Below, one piece after another: positions 51,674 to 59,942 of a DNA stretch of 64,000 nucleotides. The stretch is from Eubacterium_U album (GTDB lineage Bacteria > Bacillota > Clostridia > Lachnospirales > Lachnospiraceae). The position numbers were made by a program, and so were the translations under genes. Numbering within the stretch: the stretch's first letter is position 1; every line of letters begins with the position of its first letter. The stretch is taken from contig NZ_JAODBU010000006.1 in the NCBI RefSeq assembly GCF_025336545.1, forward strand, positions 254,092 to 318,091, written 5' to 3'. The notes under the pieces were generated by a model that had not been told where the DNA came from, did no database searches, and saw only the letters and a program-made list of their open reading frames with translations.

Positions 51674-52213
51674 CTAATTTGGGAAAAATTTTACAGTAAG
51701 GCGGTCAGTGCCTTTTTTGACAACCATATTGTCATCAAGCAGGTGTTGCTTGATTTCTTCGATATTTTCATTGATATGCTGCAAACTGTCAGCATACTCT
51801 TCTTCTGAATAATCATCTTTAGCTTTTAGCATATTTTCACGAATTTCCAAAGCTTTCATATAGGTACAAAGTTTCTTGTTGATGAGGTTGTTCTTAAATG
51901 ACAGCTTTACAGTTGATGGCTTGAAATTGCCCTCATCGTCCTTATCTGCTTCAAATTTCATATCAATCTGGTCATCCAGTTTAAACAGCAATGATAATAC
52001 ATCAGAAACTGTTTCTATATCAAAATCCATGAAAATGTTAATACTGATGCCTAATGCATTGGCAATCTTTAAAAGCTGGTCAGGCTTTGGATTACGGATT
52101 CCATATTCATATTTCTTTATTGTTGCGGAGTTTATGCCGGATAACTGACCAAGCGTTTCCTGCGATATTCCACGCATATTGCGAAAGTATTTAATCTTTT
52201 CTCCAATAGTCAT
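51674..52213 (-). CDS. IME1 XRE-family repressor
   Basis: 179 residues. XRE helix-turn-helix at 1-60 (IKYFRNMRGISQETLGQLSGINSATIKKYEYG), then a C-terminal region of about 120 residues shared with the IME2 paralogue at 61,821 (sequence related throughout). It is divergent from xis-int with operators between, so it probably represses excision. Confidence 0.9.
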   Translation of the reverse strand: MTIGEKIKYFRNMRGISQETLGQLSGINSATIKKYEYGIRNPKPDQLLKIANALGISINIFMDFDIETVSDVLSLLFKLDDQIDMKFEADKDDEGNFKPSTVKLSFKNNLINKKLCTYMKALEIRENMLKAKDDYSEEEYADSLQHINENIEEIKQHLLDDNMVVKKGTDRLTVKFFPN

Positions 52214-52257
52214 AAAAATGCTCCTTTATGATTTGTTACCCCTATTCTATCACAATG

Positions 52258-52321
52258 GGACACATTTGTGTATAAAAATTTGATTAAATTACTTGACGGA
52301 CACAAATGTGTACTATACAAT
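52258..52321 (+). promoter_or_regulatory. xis-int promoter with XRE operators (IME1)
   Basis: TTGACG (52,293-52,298), 17 bases, TACAAT (52,316-52,321). Operators GGACACATTTGTGTA (52,258) and GGACACAAATGTGTA (52,298) are palindromes of the same sequence; the second sits over the promoter spacer, so binding should block xis-int. Confidence 0.8.
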
Positions 52322-52378
52322 ACGAGTAAATAAGGTCATAAAAGTGTACTAAAATAAAAACAGGAAGGAGAACACAAT

Positions 52379-52843
52379 ATGGAGAATACGATGAAGATGT
52401 ATGTAACAGCAGATGAAGCTGCACAGATTCTTGGAGTATCAAGAGGATATGCTTATAAAATCATTCGTGGTCTTAATAATGAATTGAAAGAAAAAGGCTA
52501 TCGAGTGATTTCAGGCAAGGTACCTACAAAGTATTTTAAAGAAAAGTTTATGGTATGGCAGTTGGTTAATGGAGAGGAGATGATGATATGCCAGCTACAA
52601 GAGATGGTAAAACATGGCGCAGCCAGTTCTATTATGAGGACTGGCAGGGTGTACGCCATAAAAAGAACAAAAGAGGCTTTAAGACAAAAGCAGAAGCAGA
52701 GGAGTGGGAGCGGAACTTCCGTCAACAGCAGAGAAAAGATTTGGATATTAACTTTGAGAATTTTGTTGAAATCTATTTCTCTGATGTGGAGAACCGGCTT
52801 AGAGAAAGCACAATCAAGAATAAAAGATATGTGTTTGATTTAA
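52379..52843 (+). CDS. xis: Excisionase with run-on frame
   Basis: The first 62 residues (VTADEAAQILGVSRGYAYKIIRGLNNEL ... GKVPTKYFKEKF) match the 62-residue IME2 excisionase closely. That copy stops at about the same place, but here the frame runs on for 90 codons, overlapping 256 bases of int in another frame. The extension looks like shadow translation of int rather than a domain. The natural stop may have been lost by substitution or indel. Function as directionality factor for the integrase. Confidence 0.8.
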   Translation: MENTMKMYVTADEAAQILGVSRGYAYKIIRGLNNELKEKGYRVISGKVPTKYFKEKFMVWQLVNGEEMMICQLQEMVKHGAASSIMRTGRVYAIKRTKEALRQKQKQRSGSGTSVNSREKIWILTLRILLKSISLMWRTGLEKAQSRIKDMCLI

Positions 52844-53649
52844 AGGTTACACCTTATTTTAAAAAGAAAAAGATGTGTGAGATTAAGACTTCAGATATCC
52901 GGGCTTGGCAGAATGAATTGATTAAGCAGGGGTACGCACCAACTTATCTTAAAGGTATTAATAACCAGTTGGCAGTACTTTTCAATTATGCGGTCAGATA
53001 TAATGACCTGAAAGATAATCCATGCAGGAAAGCAGGAAGTATCGGGAAAAGCAAGGCTGATGATATGGAGTTTTGGACAAAACAGGAATTTAAGCAGTTT
53101 CTTCCGTCTATGGACAAGAAACCGGAGGCGAGAATGGCATTTATGCTTCTGTATTGGACAGGGATGCGTATAGGAGAATTGCTGGCACTTACCTATGAAG
53201 ATATTGATTTGGAAAAACGAATTATAAGCATTTCTAAATCATATCAGAGATTGGATGGAAGAGATGTAATTACACCGCCTAAGACACCAAAGAGCAATCG
53301 TAAGATTACTATTCCACCATTTCTGGCAGAAGAGTTAAAAGAATATTGTAGTCGTTTATATGGAATTATGCCAAATGAAAGAATGTTCCGATTTACAAAA
53401 TCTTATATGGAGCATGAGATTGTACGAGGCATAAAGGAAACAGGAGTTAAGAGAATCCGTATTCATGATCTGCGTCACAGCCACGCATCACTTCTGGTGG
53501 AGCTTGGATTTCAGCCATTGGCAATAGCAGAACGACTGGGACATGAAAAGATAGAAACAACATTAAATACTTATTCACATTTATATCCGAATAAGCAGGC
53601 AGAACTGGCAGACAGGCTAGAGCTGGAGAATGGGGAGGACAATCTATGA
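52588..53649 (+). CDS. int: IME1 tyrosine recombinase (integrase)
   Basis: 353 residues. Arm domain (WRSQFYYEDWQGVRHKKNKRGFKTK), core domain, and catalytic residues Arg194 (TGMRIGE), the HDLRHSH pair, LGHE and the Tyr in NTYSHLYPN. Directs IME1 to the same target as the ICE. ATG at 52588 has GAGGAG. It overlaps the next gene mobC by four bases. Confidence 0.93.
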   Translation: MPATRDGKTWRSQFYYEDWQGVRHKKNKRGFKTKAEAEEWERNFRQQQRKDLDINFENFVEIYFSDVENRLRESTIKNKRYVFDLKVTPYFKKKKMCEIKTSDIRAWQNELIKQGYAPTYLKGINNQLAVLFNYAVRYNDLKDNPCRKAGSIGKSKADDMEFWTKQEFKQFLPSMDKKPEARMAFMLLYWTGMRIGELLALTYEDIDLEKRIISISKSYQRLDGRDVITPPKTPKSNRKITIPPFLAEELKEYCSRLYGIMPNERMFRFTKSYMEHEIVRGIKETGVKRIRIHDLRHSHASLLVELGFQPLAIAERLGHEKIETTLNTYSHLYPNKQAELADRLELENGEDNL

Positions 53650-54035
53650 GTGGAGTACACAAACATCCAACAATCAGCTTTCGTGTATCGGACAGAGAGT
53701 GGGAAATGATTGAAGCTAAGATACTTGCAAGTGGTATGCAGAAGAAAGATTATTTTGTCCGTTCCTGCATTTATAACAGAATATGTGTTGTAGGAAAGAA
53801 AGAGGTCATTTACCAGCTTGTAGAGGAATTGCAGAATATGCAGACAAATCTTTCCGAACTGGTAAAACAACTGGGACAGCAGGAGGTAACACTTACTGCT
53901 GAGGGGTTGGAAGATATGCGAAATGACTGTATGGATATGTTACAGGCGATTATTGCAATGCTGGATGGTGCAAAGTATCTCTGGCAGGGAGTACAGATTG
54001 ATAAAGAAAGAAGTCCTGACAGCGGCAACTGTTAG
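53646..54035 (+). CDS. mobC: MobC-like relaxosome accessory protein
   Basis: 129 residues, starting TISFRVSDREWEMIEAKILASGMQKKDYFVRS, the ribbon-helix-helix N-terminus of MobC/MbeC type proteins, then a coiled region. It helps a MobV relaxase load at oriT. Directly after int (ATGA overlap). Confidence 0.85.
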   Translation: MSGVHKHPTISFRVSDREWEMIEAKILASGMQKKDYFVRSCIYNRICVVGKKEVIYQLVEELQNMQTNLSELVKQLGQQEVTLTAEGLEDMRNDCMDMLQAIIAMLDGAKYLWQGVQIDKERSPDSGNC

Positions 54036-54039
54036 GACT

Positions 54040-54110
54040 TGCGGTAACAAAAGAAAACCTCTGTTACACCTGTAAATACAACTAGAGTATAGCAGAGGTT
54101 CTTCTTAGGA
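54040..54110 (+). terminator. Hairpin between mobC and the helicase gene
   Basis: GAAAACCTCTGTTACACC and CTATAGCAGAGGTTCTTC form an inverted repeat (AACCTCTG/CAGAGGTT), followed by TCTTAGG. Weak terminator. Confidence 0.55.
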
Positions 54111-54142
54111 GCAAATAAAAGATTTGAAAATGGAGGACTTTT

Positions 54143-55123
54143 ATGGAAGGACAGAAGACAGAATTAAAGATAATACGAATGTCGGAGGTTGAGTCACAAG
54201 AAGTGAAATGGCTGTGGTATCCGTTTATACCATATGGGAAGCTGACAATTATTCAGGGAGATCCGGGTGATGGAAAGACCACATTGGTGTTAAACATAGC
54301 AGTAAAGCTGTCAAAGGGAGAATGTCTCGACAGTGATATGGATGTGCAGGAGCCGGTAAATGTCATTTATCAGACAGCAGAGGATGGACTGGCAGATACA
54401 GTAAAGCCGAGGCTTGAACTTGCCGGGGCGGACTGTGAAAAGATACTGGTTATTGATGAAAGTGATAAATCTTTATCTATGGCAGATGAAAGACTGGAAG
54501 AGGCACTTGCAAAGACAGGGGCAAAAGTATTGATATTAGACCCGATACAGGCGTATCTCGGTGGTGGCATGGATATGAACCGGGCAAATGAGGCAAGAGA
54601 TATGACGAAGAAGCTGGGAGCATTAGCAGAGAAATACCAGTGTGCAATTCTTCTTATTGGTCATATGAACAAGGCATCTGGTAATAAAGCTGCATACAGG
54701 GGCATGGGTTCCATTGACTTCTTTGCTGTGGCGAGGAGTGTGCTTTTGGTCGGCAGAATAGAGGGAGAACCTAATACAAGAGCAGTTGTTCAGATAAAGA
54801 ATAATCTTGCGGCATTTGGACATCCGAAGGCATTTATGTTATCAGAAACGGGCTTTCGTTGGTTGGGAGATTATGAGATTACAGCAGATGAAGTACTTGG
54901 CGGTATTGCACCAAAGGCAAATAAGCTGGAACAAGCAAAGCAAATGCTTCGTGAATTGGCAGAAACAACTAATATGGTGCAGAGTAATGAAATATTTGAA
55001 ATGGCTGATAGACAGGGCATTTCAAAGAGAACATTGGAAAATGCAAAGAAAGAATTGGGCATCCAGGCAAAGAAAATCAATAACTCGTGGTATTGGGAAT
55101 TGGATGCAGTAAAACAGAGATAG
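54143..55123 (+). CDS. RepA-like hexameric helicase/AAA ATPase
   Basis: 326 residues. Walker A GDPGDGKTT (about 38-46), Walker B VLILDPIQAYLGGG, and LLIGHMNKASG, of the RepA/DnaB RecA-like (AAA_25) class seen in mobilizable elements. A C-terminal winged helix is likely (LEQAKQMLRELAETTNMVQSNEIFEMADRQGISKRTLENA). It could unwind IME DNA during replication in the circular state. Confidence 0.85.
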   Translation: MEGQKTELKIIRMSEVESQEVKWLWYPFIPYGKLTIIQGDPGDGKTTLVLNIAVKLSKGECLDSDMDVQEPVNVIYQTAEDGLADTVKPRLELAGADCEKILVIDESDKSLSMADERLEEALAKTGAKVLILDPIQAYLGGGMDMNRANEARDMTKKLGALAEKYQCAILLIGHMNKASGNKAAYRGMGSIDFFAVARSVLLVGRIEGEPNTRAVVQIKNNLAAFGHPKAFMLSETGFRWLGDYEITADEVLGGIAPKANKLEQAKQMLRELAETTNMVQSNEIFEMADRQGISKRTLENAKKELGIQAKKINNSWYWELDAVKQR

Positions 55124-55246
55124 GACAAGAACGCAACATTGCAGGCTATATAGAAATTGCGGAGATAAAATTTGCAAGGTTGCAAAGCATATAGACTTTG
55201 CAGTGTTGCGGTCTTGAACGAGTTAGGAAAGGAATGGTGGATTGAT

Positions 55247-55480
55247 ATGAAAAATGTACAGATTTCAGAAGAACTTTTCGTTGCGATAATGAGATATTTT
55301 ATGTTGGAACAGGAGGAAATGTTGCCTCAGATAAAACAGGGACTAGAGAAGAAGCTGGATGCAATGGTAATGAGAGAATTATATACAAAATATAAGACTG
55401 CACCAACGGAAGAAGAAAAGGAAAAGGCTCGAAAGGAATATTTGGATAGACGAGGTGTGCCGGAGAGCTTCCGGTGGTAG
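55247..55480 (+). CDS. Small charged IME protein (complexin-2-like annotation)
   Basis: 77 residues: KNVQISEELFVAIMRYFMLEQEEM..., then charged coiled coil and EYLDRRGVPESFRW. Proteins like this are common in Clostridia mobile elements and often mis-named complexin-2; their role is unknown. ATG 55247 has GGTGG; the longer frame from 55172 is rejected. Confidence 0.65.
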   Translation: MKNVQISEELFVAIMRYFMLEQEEMLPQIKQGLEKKLDAMVMRELYTKYKTAPTEEEKEKARKEYLDRRGVPESFRW

Positions 55481-55559
55481 TTTTTTCTTAAACATATATA
55501 ACGGCTGCGTGTCACGCTTCCGTTAGAATCGATAAGGAAAATGTGGTGTGCTTGACACA

Positions 55560-55720
55560 GTAGAGGCTTGTGTACACTGACTGCCGCAGGCAGAAAAGCT
55601 CCCGGCAGGGCGCAAAACCTGACTTGTCAGGTTGCATTTTTGATGGCGTAGCTGTCAAAAGTGCTTTTGCGTTACTTTCGACGAAAGTAACAAAGCCAGA
55701 GCGAGGAAACCTCGCTCTAT
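55560..55720. other. oriT: oriT region of IME1
   Basis: Lies upstream of the relaxase. Perfect stems: AACCTGAC/GTCAGGTT (55,616-55,633), GTTACTTTCG and CGAAAGTAAC (55,671-55,691) and AGAGCGAGG/CCTCGCTCT (55,698-55,718). A series of inverted repeats next to a MobV gene is the expected oriT organisation; the nic base cannot be placed. Confidence 0.65.
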
Positions 55721-55764
55721 GCCGAAATCCGGCGCTAATATGACAGATAAAAGAAAGGGGAAGA

Positions 55765-57390
55765 TTGCCTATGGAGAGAACGATAAGTGCAATGATCGGA
55801 AAAGGTTCTGTGAACCATAATACCAGAGCATTTACAGCTAAAAATGTAGATAAAAACAGAAGTGCTGATAATGTGGAATTTTGCCAGGAAGATATTAAGC
55901 AGGTTTATCATAAATTGTTTGATGAAGCACGGGAACGATATAATGCAAAACAGAAACGGAAAGATCGCATGATTGATAATTACTATGAAAAAATCAGGAG
56001 GGGTAAGCAGGAAAAGTTATTTCATGAAGTGATATTTCAGATTGGAAATAAAGATGATATGAATGCCAAAAATGAAGATGGATTGTTGGCAAAAAGGATT
56101 TTAACGGAATTTATGGATGAGTTCCAAGCTAGAAATCCGAACTTGTATGTATTCTCGGCGCATTTGCATATGGATGAAGAAACACCGCATTTGCATATTG
56201 ATTTTGTACCATATATTACAGGAAGTAAGCGAGGACTTGATACAAGGGTATCATTAAAATCTGCACTAGCGGCAGAAGGATTTGCTGGTGGTACAAGGGG
56301 TGCAACAGAATTAAATCAATGGATTGCATCAGAGAAGCAGGAACTTGCTACAGTCATGGAGCGATATGGTGTGGAATGGCTGAAAAAGGGAACACATGAG
56401 AAGCATTTGTCGGTGCTTGAATTTGAAAAGAAAGAGCGAGCAAAAGAAGTAGCTGAGCTGGATAGCCAAAAACAGGAAATATCTTCGGTGGTTTTACAGC
56501 TTGGGGAAGCGGTTTCTGTAAAGAAACAGGAATTGCAAAATGTTACTATAGAAAAGGAACTGGCTGAGGAAGCTATACAGAAGGCAAATGAAGAGAGAAC
56601 TATAGCACAACAAGAGAAGGAAGTACTGCTTGCAGGTAATCAGAATTTGAGGATGGAGAATACAAGGCTTGAAAGTCGCAAGGACAGACTTCGCATGGAA
56701 AATCATGATTTGAAGCAGAAGCAGCTACAGTTGCAGACAGATAATGAAGAACTGGAACAAAGGAATGAAGATTTACAATATAAGAATAGTAAATTGAAGA
56801 ATGTGAATGATCAGTTATCTGCTGACAATCACACTCTGGAGCAAAGGAATGATTCATTGAAATCTGATAATCAGGCACTAAGACAGAAATACAATGATTT
56901 GCAACAGAATAATGTTCAACTTGAAAAGCAACAGAATGAGCTTAAGAGCCATATAGAGCAGATAGTACAGTCGGAGCAGTTATTACAGCGTGATGTAAGG
57001 AAGTATGATGAAGCACCGGAATGGCAGTTGCCGGGACCGGGAGCATTTGCAAGTGCTAAGTCATTTCGGGAGAAGGTGGTTATACCATTTGTGAATAAAC
57101 TTAAGACCTTGATAAAAAATCTGACAATCCAGTGCGTAAGGCTGAAAGAGGAAGTATTACAGCTTCGGAAGGAAAAGAAGAGACTGTCAGATGATGTGGA
57201 GTTTTATAAGGGTAAGATTAAGGATATGAGTGATAGGACAGAGCTGTTGCAGGAAAAGGCTGATGATCTGGAGCGTGTGAAGAGATATGCTGGTGCGGAG
57301 CAGATTGATGCGATTATTCGTAAGGTAAAGGAACAGGAGCGTACAGAACAGCAGATAAGGCGGTATGACAGGTCCTATGGGACAAGATAA
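55765..57390 (+). CDS. mobV: MobV/Pre-type relaxase
   Basis: 541 residues. NHNTR near residue 17 (motif I), HLHMDEETPHLH at about 131-142 (the HxDExTPHxH metal site) and a long coiled coil (about 225-420). It nicks oriT and pilots the DNA strand. IME1 lacks a T4SS of its own, so transfer needs ICE functions. ATG 55765 with AAAGGGGAAGA upstream. Confidence 0.92.
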   Translation: MPMERTISAMIGKGSVNHNTRAFTAKNVDKNRSADNVEFCQEDIKQVYHKLFDEARERYNAKQKRKDRMIDNYYEKIRRGKQEKLFHEVIFQIGNKDDMNAKNEDGLLAKRILTEFMDEFQARNPNLYVFSAHLHMDEETPHLHIDFVPYITGSKRGLDTRVSLKSALAAEGFAGGTRGATELNQWIASEKQELATVMERYGVEWLKKGTHEKHLSVLEFEKKERAKEVAELDSQKQEISSVVLQLGEAVSVKKQELQNVTIEKELAEEAIQKANEERTIAQQEKEVLLAGNQNLRMENTRLESRKDRLRMENHDLKQKQLQLQTDNEELEQRNEDLQYKNSKLKNVNDQLSADNHTLEQRNDSLKSDNQALRQKYNDLQQNNVQLEKQQNELKSHIEQIVQSEQLLQRDVRKYDEAPEWQLPGPGAFASAKSFREKVVIPFVNKLKTLIKNLTIQCVRLKEEVLQLRKEKKRLSDDVEFYKGKIKDMSDRTELLQEKADDLERVKRYAGAEQIDAIIRKVKEQERTEQQIRRYDRSYGTR

Positions 57391-57411
57391 TGGGAAGGAT
57401 GGATTGATGAT

Positions 57412-57762
57412 ATGAAAGATAATCGAATGGATAATATCGTAGAATGTGCTTATAACATGGATAACGGCTATGTTGAGGTGTGGTTTACAGATGGAAATAT
57501 GTTACGGATAAAGTGCGAAGAAGTGGAGGCTGCTCTGAGGACAACAGAGCAGTCTCTGGCGAAGTTGCATAGGTTGTTGGATAACAAGCCGATAGAGTAT
57601 GTGGCAATGGCTTTGTCCGGGGAAATGCAGGCATATTGTGATATTGAGGATGATATGGTTAAGGGAATGTTTGGGACGATTGTGCAGGGGTATTTGAAAA
57701 AGGGGTATAATCGGGCTACGGCGGAGATGATGGCTAGGGAGTTCTTTAGTTATGAGAGTTGA
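57412..57762 (+). CDS. DUF6061-like IME protein
   Basis: 116 residues, VEVWFTDGNMLRIKCEEVEAALRTTEQSLAKL and a C-terminal FGTIVQGYLKKGYNRATAEMMAREFFSYE block resembling DUF6061. It lies 21 bases past the relaxase and is probably co-transcribed. Function unknown. Confidence 0.65.
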   Translation: MKDNRMDNIVECAYNMDNGYVEVWFTDGNMLRIKCEEVEAALRTTEQSLAKLHRLLDNKPIEYVAMALSGEMQAYCDIEDDMVKGMFGTIVQGYLKKGYNRATAEMMAREFFSYES

Positions 57763-57841
57763 GATAGATGTAAATAAAATAACTATAAGAATGTGAAAAA
57801 ATGTAGTATAATTAATAAAAATATGTGTGGGAGGGAATGAT

Positions 57842-58744
57842 ATGCTTTTATATGATTTGATTGAGAAATGTTCTTACAGAGATGAATATCAGAAGGAACA
57901 TGAACAATGTGAGGATTGCTCATATGGGGACTGTTGTCCACGAGATTGTCAAAGTTGTTTACAGTATGTACATTTTCCTCAAAATGCTCCGGCTCCAAGA
58001 AAATATGACTGTATACATATGGCAGATTGCTATTATTGTAAATATGCATATAAATATGCATCTGAAATGGTGTATGAATTAAGCTGCTTTGCTGAAATTC
58101 GAGATAAGAAGAAATTGAAGATTATGTCAGTTGGATGCGGACCATGTACAGAATTGGCTGCAGTTGATTATCTTAGAAATGAGGGGGTGCTTAATTATGA
58201 CCAATTGGACTATAGGGGAATTGATCCATTAGGAGAGGTATGGCAACCTATTTGGAATGATATTATAGATTATTTTGGCGACGGAATAAGATTTTATCCA
58301 AATGATATATTACAATTAGTGGATATTATTGTTCCAAAAAAGTGGGTGCCAGATGTGCTTATTTTTCAATATGTATTTTCGGATATGTATAAACATTCAG
58401 ACGAAAAGCAAATAGTTCAGTTTATTGGTAAGTTGGCATCTTTTTTGAATTCATATAATCAAGAGCCTATATATATTTTGTGTAATGACATTAATCTCAG
58501 CAAATCTATGGGCGGAGGAAGAGAATTCTTTGATTTATTAGAGTCAAAAATTCAAACACCGAAAATAGTGAGAAGAATGCATTTTAATAATGTAAATAAA
58601 GAAAGACATTACGAATATGGCGGGCAGTATGATAGTAGTGAGCTCGTCTTTAATATGATTTCAGATGAAATTAGAAATGCGTATAATCCATTTGAAAGTT
58701 GTGCTAGCGCACAGATGCTCATAAAAAAGGAAAGAAAGAAGTGA
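57842..58744 (+). CDS. Cys-rich methyltransferase-like protein (cargo pair, gene 1)
   Basis: 300 residues. The first 66 residues hold ten cysteines (10, 23, 26, 31, 32, 36, 39, 57, 63 and 66), partly in CxxC pairs, suggesting a zinc or Fe-S module. It is followed by a Rossmann-like start, KIMSVGCGPCTELAAVDYL (95-111), a class I SAM methyltransferase motif I variant. DYRGIDPLGEVW is a plausible motif II, and PDVLIFQYVFSD fits motif IV. No target domain is visible. ATG 57842 has GGGAGGG, and four bases separate it from the DUF1848 gene. AT-rich, unlike the Mob genes; imported cargo. Confidence 0.7.
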   Translation: MLLYDLIEKCSYRDEYQKEHEQCEDCSYGDCCPRDCQSCLQYVHFPQNAPAPRKYDCIHMADCYYCKYAYKYASEMVYELSCFAEIRDKKKLKIMSVGCGPCTELAAVDYLRNEGVLNYDQLDYRGIDPLGEVWQPIWNDIIDYFGDGIRFYPNDILQLVDIIVPKKWVPDVLIFQYVFSDMYKHSDEKQIVQFIGKLASFLNSYNQEPIYILCNDINLSKSMGGGREFFDLLESKIQTPKIVRRMHFNNVNKERHYEYGGQYDSSELVFNMISDEIRNAYNPFESCASAQMLIKKERKK

Positions 58745-58748
58745 TGAA

Positions 58749-59690
58749 ATGATATTAAGTGTTAGTAGAAGAACGGATATTCCTAATTATTATTCGGAAT
58801 GGTTCTATAATAGAATAAAAGAAGGATTTTTATATGTTCGTAATCCTATGAATGCTCATCAGATAAGTGAAATAAAAATTACTCCAGATGTTGTAGATTG
58901 CATAGTGTTTTGGACAAAGAACCCTTTGCCAATGATAAAGAGGTTAGACGAGATAAAAGATTATAATTATTATTTTCAATTCACATTAACGGGATATGGA
59001 AATGATGTTGAGGTTAATTTGCCAAATAAAAAAACAAAAATGATTCCAGTATTTCAAGAACTATCTGAAAAAATTGGCAAGCAAAAAGTGATTTGGAGAT
59101 ATGATCCTATATTCTTTTCTGATAGATATACGAAAGAATATCATTTGAAGGCATTTAAAAGTATTGCTGAGGCTTTAAGTGGATACACGGAAAAATGCGT
59201 GATTAGTTTTGTTGATATATATCCTAAAAATAAAAAAAATATGGATGGATTGTCAAGTTATGAATTAAATGATGATGAGCTGCGGGAATTTGCTGAGAAA
59301 TTAAGTAAGATAGCTGCGGATAATAATATTAAGATTGGAAGTTGTGCAGAAAAAATAGATTTGGATGAATGTGGTATAATTCATAATTGTTGCATAGATA
59401 GAGAATTAATTGAAAAAATTATCGGATGTAAACTTAATGTTGGCAAAGACAAAAATCAGCGTAAAGAATGTGGATGCGTTGAAAGCGTTGAAATAGGTAC
59501 TTATAATACATGCAAAAATGGATGTGCATATTGCTATGCAAATTATAGTTCAAAAAGTGTAGAAACAAACGTTGCCAAATATGATCCTTCGTCACCTCTT
59601 CTATGTGGGCAAGTTCAAGAAGATGACAAAATAACGATTAGAAAAGTTGAGTCATTAAAAGAAACACAGCTAAGTATTTTTGATATGTGA
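58749..59690 (+). CDS. DUF1848 family protein (cargo pair, gene 2)
   Basis: 313 residues. MILSVSRRTDIPNYYSEWFYNR and VVDCIVFWTKNPLPMI are DUF1848 hallmarks. The C-terminal Cys cluster CGC (241-243), C255, C259 and C262 (CKNGCAYCYANY) resembles an Fe-S binding site. The family has a radical-SAM-like flavour but unknown chemistry. It pairs with the methyltransferase-like gene in one transcript and reaches to the right end of IME1. Confidence 0.85.
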   Translation: MILSVSRRTDIPNYYSEWFYNRIKEGFLYVRNPMNAHQISEIKITPDVVDCIVFWTKNPLPMIKRLDEIKDYNYYFQFTLTGYGNDVEVNLPNKKTKMIPVFQELSEKIGKQKVIWRYDPIFFSDRYTKEYHLKAFKSIAEALSGYTEKCVISFVDIYPKNKKNMDGLSSYELNDDELREFAEKLSKIAADNNIKIGSCAEKIDLDECGIIHNCCIDRELIEKIIGCKLNVGKDKNQRKECGCVESVEIGTYNTCKNGCAYCYANYSSKSVETNVAKYDPSSPLLCGQVQEDDKITIRKVESLKETQLSIFDM

Positions 59691-59725
59691 GTTCATTATT
59701 ATAACGTATATTTTTAAGAGTATAT

Positions 59726-59749
59726 TTGGCTCCATTTTGGCTCTAAAAA
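59726..59749. repeat. TTGGCTC arm repeats, right end of IME1
   Basis: TTTGGCTCC and TTTGGCTCTA, 12 bases apart, matching those at 48,966. Confidence 0.55.
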
Positions 59750-59848
59750 TTTTAGACGAGGTACACAAAAATGCGAAATAAGATGAATATGAAGAATAAA
59801 ATGCACAAATGTGCACCTAGAAACAGCCAGATAAATCTCTCCGTCCAA

Positions 59849-59860
59849 GAGTTTGAGTAA
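59849..59860. repeat. Junction core C (IME1/IME2 boundary)
   Basis: GAGTTTGAGTAA, as in cores A and B. Upstream sequence differs. A 29-codon frame (59,771-59,860) ends at this TAA, so a native gene's 3' end could be rebuilt here; not proven. Confidence 0.65.
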
Positions 59861-59865
59861 AAAAA

Positions 59866-59912
59866 TGGAGCTCGGAAATCCAGCATTTATGCGGGTTTCC
59901 GGGCTCTTGTTG
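59866..59912 (+). terminator. Hairpin after junction C
   Basis: GAGCTCGGAAA pairs with TTTCCGGGCTC across CAGCATTTATGCGGG, followed by TTGTTG. Shares the ATTTATGCGGG loop with the hairpin after core B. Confidence 0.6.
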
Positions 59913-59916
59913 TGTG

Positions 59917-59935
59917 GTTTGAGTGCAGATTGAGT
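59917..59935. repeat. TTGAGT repeats, left end of IME2
   Basis: TTTGAGTGCAGATTGAGTAT contains two TTGAGT copies. By analogy with the other ends they would be arm sites of the IME2 integrase. Confidence 0.4.
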
Positions 59936-59942
59936 ATAAAAA

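Larger units (their letters stand above)
48904..59860. mobile_element. IME1: mobilizable element with MobV relaxase
   Basis: Bounded by cores B and C. TTGGCTCTA repeats lie just inside both ends (48,966-48,987 and 59,726-59,749). It carries its own XRE/Xis/Int, MobC, RepA-like helicase, oriT and MobV relaxase but no secretion genes, so it must be mobilized by another ICE, possibly the adjacent one. Cargo lies at both ends. Confidence 0.8.

Noticed and set aside
59771..59860. 29-codon frame ending at core C as a native gene end
   Set aside because: Too short to separate from chance without the uninterrupted target sequence.
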